64,000 nt of DNA from Savagea serpentis. Its GTDB lineage: Bacteria > Bacillota > Bacilli > Bacillales_A > Planococcaceae. This document shows, one piece after another, positions 56,507 to 63,996 of this stretch. How positions within the stretch are numbered: the stretch's first letter is position 1; every line of letters starts with the position of its first letter. Below the pieces are notes generated by a model, which did no database searches, was not told the DNA's origin, and saw only the letters and a program-made list of their open reading frames with translations. Both the position numbers and the translations under genes were made by a program. Where the stretch lies: the NCBI RefSeq assembly GCF_015351395.1, contig NZ_JADKPV010000005.1, forward strand, positions 141,934 through 205,933. Reading direction: 5' to 3'.

Positions 56507-57181
56507 CTAATAAGATTTTTTAACTATTTTTCCGTCTACTATATTTATGATTCCCTCACATTGTTTCGCAATCTTTTCGTCATGTGTTACAATTAAAACT
56601 GTTTTATTTTGTTCTTTATGTATCTTTTTGAAAATAGCTAATACTTGCTCACCTGTTTTTTGATCTAATGCTCCAGTCGGCTCATCTGCTAAAATAATAT
56701 CCGGATTATTAATTAATGCCCGTGCAATGGCTACACGCTGCCTTTGCCCACCGGATAAATTATAGACATATTCAGACGCTTTTTCCTTCATCCCGAGCAT
56801 ATCCAACAAAGCTAAGGTTTTTTCTTTTTTATTGACCTTGTTCTTACTGTAATGAAGTGGAATTTCAACATTTTTCATAACGGTATAATCTTCAATCAGT
56901 GCAAAGTCCTGTACCACAAAACCAAAGTGCTGATTTCGTACAGCAGCTAATTTTCCACGGCTCAATGATTGCAGTTCTTGTCCATTTAACTTATATGTGC
57001 CTGCGCTAGCTACATCTAGGCAGCCAAGTATATTGAGCAGCGTAGATTTTCCTGAACCCGATGGTCCCATAATTGCTAGCATGCTTCCCGCCTCTATTTT
57101 TAAATCAATATTTTGAAGCGCATTCACTTCATTGGATTTAGATTTATTATAGACTTTTGAAATATTTTTCAGCTCAATCAT
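56507..57181 (-). CDS. ABC transporter ATP-binding protein (MacB/LolD type)
   Basis: 224-residue ATPase. Walker [15 protein letters not shown]-loop [14 protein letters not shown], signature [15 protein letters not shown], Walker [18 protein letters not shown], switch [12 protein letters not shown]. This subclass works with FtsX-like permeases in mechanotransmission or in removing lipophilic peptides. It begins right after the stop of the second permease gene. Most likely partner of the two membrane proteins upstream. Confidence 0.93.
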   Translation of the reverse strand: MIELKNISKVYNKSKSNEVNALQNIDLKIEAGSMLAIMGPSGSGKSTLLNILGCLDVASAGTYKLNGQELQSLSRGKLAAVRNQHFGFVVQDFALIEDYTVMKNVEIPLHYSKNKVNKKEKTLALLDMLGMKEKASEYVYNLSGGQRQRVAIARALINNPDIILADEPTGALDQKTGEQVLAIFKKIHKEQNKTVLIVTHDEKIAKQCEGIINIVDGKIVKKSY

Positions 57182-58378
57182 TTAATCTTTTCTCCTTAAT
57201 ATATCACTGATTTGAAGTTTAAAAAGTTTAATAAAGCTAGGAAGACAAGTTCCTAGGCAAAGGAATAAAATTATTCCTGAAACACCGAATACAATAAAAG
57301 TTTGGCTTGAAATCATAAGTGAAAGTATAAAAGAAAGTAACCAAACAATAAAGATTTGTAAAAAAATCCTTAAGGCAATATGAACCTTGGTCGCTCCGCA
57401 AAAAATATGAATACTAAATTCCCTTATGTTTTTTCTAACAAATTCCAAAGTATTAATAATGACGAGTAATGAAGCAAAAACGATAACTAATATCGCTATA
57501 AATAAAAACACACCGACAGCTTCTTGCGTAGACTTTTCCATATAATGAGAAACACCCGCTATACTGCTAAAATTATAATTATAAACCTGTGATTTCTCGG
57601 TAATCTCTCTTAATTCACTGAGATCATTTCTATTCTTAAGTATGATTGTCGCATTATCGAGATAAGTTTCATAATCATAATTTCCATTCACATATATATT
57701 TTCTAATGTTGTCACATCGATTGGCATTAAAACAACATCATTTAATTTGATGACACCTTCGCCAAATGATACATCCACAAAAGTTTGTCCATCTTGTAAA
57801 AAGCCAATAACTTTATATTTCAAATGATTGACATCTGTAAACTCATCGCTAATCTCCATATATTTTTCATATGAATTCCCAAGTACAACAGGTATACTTT
57901 CATCGCTTACAAACTCCCAATTCGAGTCAAAAAATTCCCCTTTTGATAAAGCCAAATCAAATATATTTATAAAGCTGGGTGAAATAGACAACGTTTTATA
58001 AACCCACATTTTGGCGGGCCCTAGTTCCACCTCAATAGCGAGTGGATTTTTAGGTCTTTCTTCTATTTCTATATAATCTTCGATATTTGCATAACTTATA
58101 TACTGATCACTTTGTTGAAGATGAGTATATAAATCTTTCATGATCTTTTCTTCGTATTTACCGCCTACATACGCTTCTTTCTCTTCCATTGATATATAGA
58201 AAGCATTTGATAAATCAAATGTATTAGACAAATGATGAAAGGCATCTTGCTTTTTATGTATGAAAGCAAAGGATTCCGTAATTAACAGGGTGATCATCAC
58301 AATCTGAATTAAAAATGAAATGAAATAAAGTTTTTTTCGCCATATATCTTCTAGGGCATATTTTAATTGAATGAGCAT
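57182..58378 (-). CDS. FtsX-like ABC permease half 2
   Basis: 398-residue membrane protein with the FtsX/MacB layout: one N-terminal helix (about residues 18-38), a long extracellular domain to about residue 280, then three helices (AVGVFLFIAILVIVFASLLV, LRIFLQIFIVWLLSF, TFIVFGVSGIILFLC). The C-terminus ends with a charged cytoplasmic tail. Eight bases after the first permease gene. No similarity of its ectodomain to known toxins or chaperones is visible to me. Confidence 0.78.
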   Translation of the reverse strand: MLIQLKYALEDIWRKKLYFISFLIQIVMITLLITESFAFIHKKQDAFHHLSNTFDLSNAFYISMEEKEAYVGGKYEEKIMKDLYTHLQQSDQYISYANIEDYIEIEERPKNPLAIEVELGPAKMWVYKTLSISPSFINIFDLALSKGEFFDSNWEFVSDESIPVVLGNSYEKYMEISDEFTDVNHLKYKVIGFLQDGQTFVDVSFGEGVIKLNDVVLMPIDVTTLENIYVNGNYDYETYLDNATIILKNRNDLSELREITEKSQVYNYNFSSIAGVSHYMEKSTQEAVGVFLFIAILVIVFASLLVIINTLEFVRKNIREFSIHIFCGATKVHIALRIFLQIFIVWLLSFILSLMISSQTFIVFGVSGIILFLCLGTCLPSFIKLFKLQISDILRRKD

Positions 58379-58385
58379 TTTTATA

Positions 58386-59375
58386 TTACCTCATAATTTT
58401 AATTAATTGTTTTCTTTGATTAATAAACAACATAGGTAGCGTGTATATGATATCCATCATAAAGAAGAGCACGATTCCTACGATGATCGATTCCAAACGA
58501 AACACCGTATTGTATGGCAATAAGTTAAAAACATTAGTAGCTAAAAAAATGAGTAAACTTGCAAATATGATTCCGATGAATCGAACACTTAGCATATTGA
58601 AGTAAATCGTTACTAACAAACGGGTCTCCCCTGCTCCTGATAATCTTCTAACAAACATCTCTCTTTTATATCTTTCTACCCACGAGAGTATAATCGTAAA
58701 TCCAGAGATAAATAGGAGTGCACTAGACCCAAGAAATATAAATAGCGCATATCGTTGATTGAGTAAATCAGTTACCCATGCTTTTCCTACTTTTTCATAA
58801 TTAAATTCAGCCTCGTTATTTGTTTTTTGAATGGTCGTTAATAAATCTTGTATGAGCAACTCACTTTTCCCCCCAGCATCTATGTAATACTCTCCTTCCA
58901 TCGATGCTTCAGGGTTTGCTTCTAATGATGGGATAATACTTGCGACTATATTTGTGAAATGATCAATATAACCGACTACTTCATACTCTATCCGATCAAA
59001 ATAAAAATATTTTTTACCATTTTTTACGATTTGATCATGTTTGTTCCATTCATTAATATATGCCGCGTTTTTCCCTACATTGTAAATAGTGGATGCTTCA
59101 TTTGAATAGCTCAACCGACTAGCCGATTCTGGTAAATTCTTATAAAACGTAAAAGAATCATCTTGTTTATTTAGCCATGATAGTAAATCATCATTTGTGA
59201 AATTTATCTCCGAATCAGTTTGGTTCATATGAATTCGATATGTGTTTTTATGAATATTATTTGCCATCTTTTCTTCTACAGACAAGATGATAGATATTCC
59301 GCCCGCAACAATGCTAAAAACGATTATTGTAAAAAATAAAGGCAACCACGATTTTCTCATTAAATTTGGTATCAT
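58386..59375 (-). CDS. FtsX-like ABC permease half 1
   Basis: 329 residues from ATG 59375 (MIPNLM), chosen for AAGGAAG five bases before it; an upstream ATG at 59408 lacks a ribosome site. Topology again N-terminal helix (about 12-32), extracellular domain, and three C-terminal helices (ALFIFLGSSALLFISGFTII and two more). Together with the next gene it would form a heterodimeric FtsX-type permease. In lactococcin 972-type systems the equivalent permease is usually a single larger protein. Confidence 0.75.
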   Translation of the reverse strand: MIPNLMRKSWLPLFFTIIVFSIVAGGISIILSVEEKMANNIHKNTYRIHMNQTDSEINFTNDDLLSWLNKQDDSFTFYKNLPESASRLSYSNEASTIYNVGKNAAYINEWNKHDQIVKNGKKYFYFDRIEYEVVGYIDHFTNIVASIIPSLEANPEASMEGEYYIDAGGKSELLIQDLLTTIQKTNNEAEFNYEKVGKAWVTDLLNQRYALFIFLGSSALLFISGFTIILSWVERYKREMFVRRLSGAGETRLLVTIYFNMLSVRFIGIIFASLLIFLATNVFNLLPYNTVFRLESIIVGIVLFFMMDIIYTLPMLFINQRKQLIKIMR

Positions 59376-59436
59376 ATTTACTTCCTTCGCTTTTTCATTA
59401 GTAACCATAACACAAGCATTATTTAAAATAGAAAGG

Positions 59437-59467
59437 CTTTTGGCAGCATTTAATACGCTGCCAAAAG
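59437..59467 (-). terminator. leaky terminator between peptide gene and ABC genes
   Basis: A perfect 11-base inverted repeat CTTTTGGCAGC (59437-59447) / GCTGCCAAAAG (59457-59467), 22 bases past the peptide stop. On the minus strand only CCTTTCTATTTT follows, a poor T tract. Such hairpins after a bacteriocin structural gene let the peptide be made in excess while some transcripts read into the ABC genes. Confidence 0.65.
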
Positions 59468-59488
59468 ACTATGAACATAAAAGCTAGA

Positions 59489-59842
59489 CTAGTATCTCCA
59501 ACTATAGGTAGTATAAGCAACTTCGAGTGGGTTATTTACTTTTGATAACTTAGGCGTCCAGCCACCCTTGTTTTTATAATTGTTGGCAGATTTATCGTAA
59601 TTTCCTTCTTTTAACCTTACTTTAACACCAGTCACTACTTTGTTTTTATTAGTACCGTATAGACCTGTTCCTTTTACGCCTTTAGTATTATATCCTTCAA
59701 TATAAGCTGTTGTAAGAGTACTTCCCATAGAAATATGTTGATGCGTCAATCCTTGTGCAGTAATAGTACTTGGTGCTAGTATAACTACTACCAATAGTGC
59801 TGCTAGTGCCGTAACGACCACTGATTTTACTTTTTTCATCAT
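59489..59842 (-). CDS. secreted cationic peptide, candidate bacteriocin
   Basis: 117-residue precursor. A strong signal peptide (basic MMKKVK, hydrophobic core to about residue 23) ends at STITA, so cleavage is expected after Ala29. The mature part of about 88 residues is cysteine-free, lysine- and glycine-rich, and aromatic at its end (GGWTPKL and YTTYSWRY). GGAGGT lies before ATG 59842. An open frame continues upstream but has no ribosome site and contains the leader. I do not recognise the family; its plan recalls lactococcin 972-like proteins but the GGTW-YG N-terminus of those is missing. Head of the operon with ABC and peptidase genes, divergent from agr. Confidence 0.72.
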   Translation of the reverse strand: MMKKVKSVVVTALAALLVVVILAPSTITAQGLTHQHISMGSTLTTAYIEGYNTKGVKGTGLYGTNKNKVVTGVKVRLKEGNYDKSANNYKNKGGWTPKLSKVNNPLEVAYTTYSWRY

Positions 59843-59907
59843 AAAGTACCTCCATTTTTTGATAAATTGCGATATTCGCCTCAGTAATAGGAACATGCTT
59901 TTAAGAG

Positions 59908-59930
59908 AATTATTTACCCTATAAATAATT
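59908..59930. promoter_or_regulatory. palindrome upstream of the secreted peptide gene
   Basis: AATTATTTA (59908-59916) and TAAATAATT (59922-59930), a perfect 9-5-9 inverted repeat, 66 bases before the peptide start. Candidate operator. Confidence 0.45.
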
Positions 59931-60060
59931 ACTTCATTTAAATCACTTCCTCGTAAGTCAGTAGTAAGAGTTCTTTCCGATAGAACCTCCAGTTGATCCG
60001 GATAACAACTAAGAGACCTATTGGAGAAGAGTAAAATTCTAGCTTCCACACTCTTTTTAT

Positions 60061-60147
60061 GTTTTACCAATTTGACCTTACTTTACCAAGAAGACCAAAA
60101 GGATAAATCATCAGTTATTGTTTTATCAAAGTAGATGGTTTTATCAA
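60061..60147 (-). repeat. four TTGRTAAAAC-type repeats upstream of the peptide operon
   Basis: Minus strand: TTGATAAAAC at 60147-60138 and 60129-60120 (18 bases apart), then TTGGTAAAGT at 60089-60080 and TTGGTAAAAC at 60070-60061 (19 apart). Tandem direct repeats near two helical turns apart are the usual form of LytTR (AgrA-type) regulator sites, though the bases differ from the S. aureus AgrA box. Confidence 0.5.
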
Positions 60148-60196
60148 TCTTCTCTTTAATCATACTAGCTAAATTCCGAATAATGTTTCTTTTGTC

Positions 60197-60240
60197 GTGA
60201 AAAATACTTTTCTAGTCATGACCGTTAAAAATACTTCTAG
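60197..60240. repeat. direct repeat pair in the agr/peptide divergent region
   Basis: GTGAAAAATACTTTTCTAG (60197-60215) and GTTAAAAATACTTCTAG (60224-60240), 27 bases apart, with the palindrome TCATGA between them. Candidate regulator sites. The 59843-60463 gap holds these, the palindrome at 59908 and no gene I can support. Confidence 0.5.
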
Positions 60241-60463
60241 ATAATTCGTTTATGTACTCATGAACGCAATAACACTAAATATTCTACTATTAAAGCTACT
60301 CGTGTTCCATTACGAAAAACACGCTCAAGATAGGTTTTCATGCGTTTGCGACATTCCTTTTATTTTTTTTCAATTAAGTATGTATTTTCAACTTTCATGT
60401 AAACATAAACCTTTTCGTCCGAATATCCAGTACAATAAAACCATGATAAAGGAGGAGCTATCA

Positions 60464-61036
60464 ATGGACTTTACTTATAGAGAAGAAAAGATATTAAAGC
60501 TCTTTTCTTCTAAAATGAAGTTATCTCATTTAGATCAAATTAAGTTGATTTATGGTTGGAGAATAGTTATCGCAGATTTCAAAAAATTATTCTTTATGTA
60601 TGGCTTTGCACTTCTAATGGGCTGTTTTATAGAAACTTTCTTAATTCATGCCAGTTTCTTTTTGTTTAGGCAAGTTGCTTTCGGAGTTCACAGCAAAAAT
60701 TTTTATCTATGCTTAATCGTAAGTTGTATTACTTTTCCTGTTTCTTCTTTTCTCTTAAAAAACTTAGACATTGGCATCATACATATTGGGATTACCTATT
60801 TAATAGCAGCAGTTCCCCTATTATTGTTTGCACCTATTGGTTCTGCTGTTAATCCCATTAGAGGGAGCGCCCATGCACAGTATCTGAGAAGGAAGATATA
60901 TATCCGCTTAAGTATTTTAGGGGTAACTATTCTCGTCCTTCCCACTACAATCACTAAATTTTTAGTAGCAGGACTTTTAATAGAAACTTTTACAGTTTTG
61001 GTATCTACTATTCAAAAGGAGAGTGACAAGGAATGA
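60464..61036 (+). CDS. agrB: accessory gene regulator protein AgrB
   Basis: 190-residue membrane endopeptidase that trims the C-terminus of AgrD and forms the cyclic thiolactone. Catalytic His76 and Cys83 are seen in RQVAFGVHSKNFYLC, the exact H-x6-C spacing of S. aureus AgrB (His77, Cys84). About five hydrophobic helices. ATG 60464 follows AAAGGAGGAG; the in-frame extension upstream is rejected. Start of agrBDCA, overlapping agrD by four bases. Confidence 0.94.
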   Translation: MDFTYREEKILKLFSSKMKLSHLDQIKLIYGWRIVIADFKKLFFMYGFALLMGCFIETFLIHASFFLFRQVAFGVHSKNFYLCLIVSCITFPVSSFLLKNLDIGIIHIGITYLIAAVPLLLFAPIGSAVNPIRGSAHAQYLRRKIYIRLSILGVTILVLPTTITKFLVAGLLIETFTVLVSTIQKESDKE

Positions 61037-61152
61037 TAAAAGTGATTGGAAAACTTCTTATTTTTTGGGGTTCGCTTGGAAGTAGGCAAATGTGCTTTTC
61101 AATTTTTCATGAGATTGAAATACCAGAAGAGCTAAAAACTACAACATTTTAA
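61033..61152 (+). CDS. agrD: cyclic-thiolactone autoinducer precursor AgrD
   Basis: 39-residue precursor, too short for most gene finders. An amphipathic N-terminal leader (VIGKLLIFWGSLGSR) is followed by the signal core Q19-M-C-F-S-I-F25 and the acidic tail HEIEIPEELKTTTF. This aligns with staphylococcal AgrD, where the ring C-x4 is followed by DEVEVPKEL. The predicted pheromone is a five-residue thiolactone between Cys21 and the carboxyl of Phe25, with an N-terminal tail of unknown length. ATG overlaps the agrB stop (ATGA); AAAAGGAG is 11 bases before it. Confidence 0.93.
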   Translation: MIKVIGKLLIFWGSLGSRQMCFSIFHEIEIPEELKTTTF

Positions 61153-61204
61153 ATATCAATTAACCACCTTTTAAACTATAATTGAATACAAAGGAGGTAC
61201 ATTG

Positions 61205-62515
61205 ATGGATATAGATTCCATTCTTGCTTTGTTAATAAGCTTATTGTTTCAGTTTTTTACTATATTCTTAATTAATATATTTTTACTTAATTATAAAATC
61301 AGCAAGCAGGATATTGTTCCAGTAATACTGTTCATCTTATTACCAACAATCTTGCTTTTCTTAGCTTTCGGGCCCTTTGCTGCATTCTACCTATTAATTA
61401 GCCTAATCATGTTTTTTAAAAGAAAATCCAATAGTCATATTTTTATTTTACACATTTTGATTTCTTTCATATTGGCTGTCATAATTGATCATCTTGTATC
61501 AATTATTAGCGTTCATTTATTTGCACAAGTTTCATCTGAATCCCTATTTTTCATACTAAGAGAACTCATGTTTCTCTTATTACTTTTTGCTACAGCCTAT
61601 CTATATAAACGGATTTTCACTTATTTTATTCATAAAAATATATTTAGTAATAGAGTGCTTTATTTATTTGCTTCAATTGTTTTCCTGACGCTTCTTTTTT
61701 TCTATTTAAATATCGCAATGATGCCAGACTATCATTCGTACGAAGCGATTCAATTAAACTTATGGATTTTCTCGATTTATCTTGTGCTTATCTTGGTAAT
61801 TGCAGCTGCCCTCGTTTATTTGTCAATCAAACATTATAATATTCGCGCCAAGGAAAAAGAACAGGAAAACTTTTTAAACTATCTGCAATTGCTTGAACAA
61901 ACGAATGAGGATACAAGAAAATTTAAGCATGACTATATTAATATTCTTGCCTCCCTACGTTATTACATAGAAAAAGAAGATATGCAGTCTTTAAAAAACT
62001 ATTTTTATGACAGCATTTTACCTACACAGCAAAAAGAAATTGCAAATAATATGATGTTAGATGAGCTCAACAAATTAAAAATCGACGGGTTAAAAGGATT
62101 ACTTACGACGAAGTTTATCCACGCCAGGGAAAATGGCATTCCGATTCACTTTGAAGTTACAGAAGAAATCTTGCATATTCAATTAGACATCATCGAACTA
62201 AATCGTGTCTTAGGGATTTTACTGGATAATGCAATCGAGGCTTCTAAACAATTAGATAAGCCGTTGATCCGTGTCGCTTTTATCAAACTTGAACAGTCTA
62301 TCATGATTGTCATTTCAAATAAAATCCAAGAAGATTTACAAGTTTCCATCCAGGATGTTTTCCGGAAAGGTTTTTCAACTAAGGGAGGAAAACGTGGGCT
62401 CGGTTTATCGATTCTGAAAGAAATTATCAATGCCAACAATCATGTTATACTCCATACTAAAATAGATACTCAAGCTTTTATCCAAGAACTCGAAATTCAA
62501 CAGGAGGCGAAATAA
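61205..62515 (+). CDS. agrC: AgrC sensor histidine kinase
   Basis: 436-residue HPK10-family kinase. Six or seven N-terminal helices (to about residue 208) form the peptide receptor. The cytoplasmic part has the phospho-acceptor His242 in RKFKHDYINILASL, N-box GILLDNAIEAS and G-box KGGKRGLGLSIL. ATG 61205 is preferred over TTG 61202 because AGGAGG is seven bases from it. Predicted receptor for the AgrD-derived signal. Stop is three bases before agrA. Confidence 0.93.
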   Translation: MDIDSILALLISLLFQFFTIFLINIFLLNYKISKQDIVPVILFILLPTILLFLAFGPFAAFYLLISLIMFFKRKSNSHIFILHILISFILAVIIDHLVSIISVHLFAQVSSESLFFILRELMFLLLLFATAYLYKRIFTYFIHKNIFSNRVLYLFASIVFLTLLFFYLNIAMMPDYHSYEAIQLNLWIFSIYLVLILVIAAALVYLSIKHYNIRAKEKEQENFLNYLQLLEQTNEDTRKFKHDYINILASLRYYIEKEDMQSLKNYFYDSILPTQQKEIANNMMLDELNKLKIDGLKGLLTTKFIHARENGIPIHFEVTEEILHIQLDIIELNRVLGILLDNAIEASKQLDKPLIRVAFIKLEQSIMIVISNKIQEDLQVSIQDVFRKGFSTKGGKRGLGLSILKEIINANNHVILHTKIDTQAFIQELEIQQEAK

Positions 62516-62518
62516 TCA

Positions 62519-63256
62519 TTGGAAATTGTCATTTGTGAAGATCATGTAACCCAATTGAAAGCAATAACAGAAGTCATTCAAAAGTATGCCTTAATTGAAG
62601 ATAACGGTATTCATATTGCCCTTGCCACAACAAATCCAAATGAAGTTTTGGCTTACGCGCAAAATCATAAAGTCGATTGCTATTTTTTTGATATTGACCT
62701 TGGTCATGAGATGACGGGCATGCAACTAAGTAGTGAAATTCGGAAACTCGATCCCATTTGCAGTATTGTTTTTATGACGACTCATTCCGAAATGGCTTTT
62801 TTAACCTTTACCTATAAAGTAGCTGCATTAGATTTTATTATTAAAGATGAAGTAAATGCATGGGAAAATAAAGTATTAGACGTGTTAAAAGAAGCACATA
62901 AACGTTATTTACAAATAGGGAACGACGCTGATGTCAACGTCGTTCAAATAAAAATGGGTTCTCGGATTCGCAATATCGACCATGATGCGATTTACTTTTT
63001 TGAGGCTTCGCCGAATCCGCATAAGCTCGTCCTTCATTTACACAATGAACAAATTGAATTCCCTGGCCGATTAAAAGATTATGAAAATCTGAGCGAGTAT
63101 TTTTACCGTTGCCATAAAGGTTGTATCGTGAATGTAAAACATATAGAAGAGATCGACACGAGCGAACGACTTCTTACAATGGCGAACGGTTCGACTTGTG
63201 TGGCGTCCAGCAGGTTATTAAGAGGATTACTGAAAAAGTTCCAATCCAAAATATGA
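62519..63256 (+). CDS. agrA: AgrA response regulator (LytTR)
   Basis: 245 residues: receiver domain with phosphoacceptor Asp58 in CYFFDIDLG and acidic pair ICEDHV, then a LytTR DNA-binding domain from about residue 140 (KMGSRIRNIDHDAIYFFEAS, FYRCHKGCIVNVKHI, SSRLLRGLL). Starts with TTG behind CAGGAGG. Expected to bind direct repeats near the agrB and secreted-peptide promoters. Confidence 0.94.
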   Translation: MEIVICEDHVTQLKAITEVIQKYALIEDNGIHIALATTNPNEVLAYAQNHKVDCYFFDIDLGHEMTGMQLSSEIRKLDPICSIVFMTTHSEMAFLTFTYKVAALDFIIKDEVNAWENKVLDVLKEAHKRYLQIGNDADVNVVQIKMGSRIRNIDHDAIYFFEASPNPHKLVLHLHNEQIEFPGRLKDYENLSEYFYRCHKGCIVNVKHIEEIDTSERLLTMANGSTCVASSRLLRGLLKKFQSKI

Positions 63257-63263
63257 TTGATTT

Positions 63264-63288
63264 GAGGGAATGACTAAGACCCTCTTTT
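63264..63288 (+). terminator. possible terminator after agrA
   Basis: GAGGG (63264-63268) can pair with CCCTC (63280-63284), followed by TTTT. Weak. The remaining 63289-63532 sequence is AT-rich and I support no gene in it. Confidence 0.4.
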
Positions 63289-63532
63289 AGAGTGCTTAAA
63301 TACACAAAGCTAGATCACTTCCTCTACTTGGAATGAAAGAGGAATTCAATCAAGTCATTTTCAATAGTATTATGGAAAGCCACTTGAAACGGCTTCATGA
63401 TTTTACAAATTCACTCAATCTATTCTATATTCGATAAATATTGACTACACAGCAACCATTGAATCATGACTAACTTGATTATCTATATTCATACTTTTAC
63501 GAAAAATGAATACGAATCGTTTTACGATACAA

Positions 63533-63570
63533 TAAAAAAAGTATCTTACGAATATTCGTAAGATACTTTT
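63533..63570 (-). terminator. terminator of the tRNA cluster
   Basis: AAAAGTATCTTACGAAT is exactly mirrored by ATTCGTAAGATACTTTT (63537-63570), and on the minus strand a T run follows. It ends transcription 6 bases past tRNA-Glu. Confidence 0.9.
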
Positions 63571-63575
63571 AAGAA

Positions 63576-63647
63576 TGACCCCTACGGGACTCGAACCCGT
63601 GTTACCGCCGTGAAAGGGCGGTGTCTTAACCGCTTGACCAAGGGGCC
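63576..63647 (-). tRNA. tRNA-Glu (TTC)
   Basis: Full cloverleaf on the minus strand: acceptor GGCCCCT / AGGGGTC, anticodon TTC in CCCTTTCACGG, T loop GGTTCGAGTCC. The CCA end is not coded (A73 is followed by TTCTT), unlike the other four genes of the cluster. Confidence 0.97.
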
Positions 63648-63657
63648 AATATTTATC

Positions 63658-63747
63658 TGGCGGAGAAGGAGGGATTTGAACCCTCGCGCCGCGTTAGCGA
63701 CCTATACCCTTAGCAGGGGTACCTCTTCACCACTTGAGTACTTCCCC
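63658..63747 (-). tRNA. tRNA-Ser (GCT)
   Basis: Class II tRNA with a long variable arm. Anticodon GCT in CCCTGCTAAGGG, acceptor GGGGAAG / CTTCTCC with one G-U pair, discriminator G, CCA coded. Confidence 0.97.
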
Positions 63748-63753
63748 AAATAA

Positions 63754-63828
63754 TGGCTCCGCAGGCAAGGCTCGAACTTGCGACCGATCGGTTAACAGCC
63801 GATTGCTCTACCACTGAGCTACTGCGGA
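63754..63828 (-). tRNA. tRNA-Asn (GTT)
   Basis: Acceptor TCCGCAG / CTGCGGA, anticodon GTT in GGCTGTTAACC, T loop GTTCGAGCC, CCA coded. Confidence 0.97.
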
Positions 63829-63842
63829 TTCATATAAACAAA

Positions 63843-63919
<77 letters not shown>

Positions 63920-63922
63920 ATT

Positions 63923-63996
63923 TGGAGCGGGTGATGAGAATCGAACTCACATCATCAGCTTGGAAGGCTGAGGTTTTACCACTAAACTACACCCGC
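63923..63996 (-). tRNA. tRNA-Gly (TCC)
   Basis: Acceptor GCGGGTG / CACCCGC, anticodon TCC in GCCTTCCAAGC, T loop GTTCGATTC, CCA coded. The cluster reads Gly-Ile-Asn-Ser-Glu in transcript order and probably extends past the right edge. Confidence 0.97.

Noticed and set aside
59489..59842. Lactococcin 972 family membership
   Set aside because: General layout and ABC context are similar, but the family's N-terminal GGTW-YG and overall spacing are missing; kept as unrecognised.
59843..60070. Upstream in-frame extension of the secreted peptide
   Set aside because: No ribosome site, and it would bury the obvious signal peptide inside the protein; the ATG at 59842 behind GGAGGT is clearly better.
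60197..60240. Canonical S. aureus AgrA boxes
   Set aside because: Sequence and 27-base spacing do not match the ACAGTTAAG-type box; reported only as direct repeats.
63333..63437. Short open frame after agrA (34 codons, beginning MKEEFNQVIFN)
   Set aside because: Looks protein-like but has no ribosome site and no recognised match; could be chance or the remnant of a gene.
63576..63647. tRNA-Glu 3' end as an integration site for the island
   Set aside because: I looked for a copy of the tRNA 3' end near the left island border (about 53.87 kb) and found none; no integrase gene is present.
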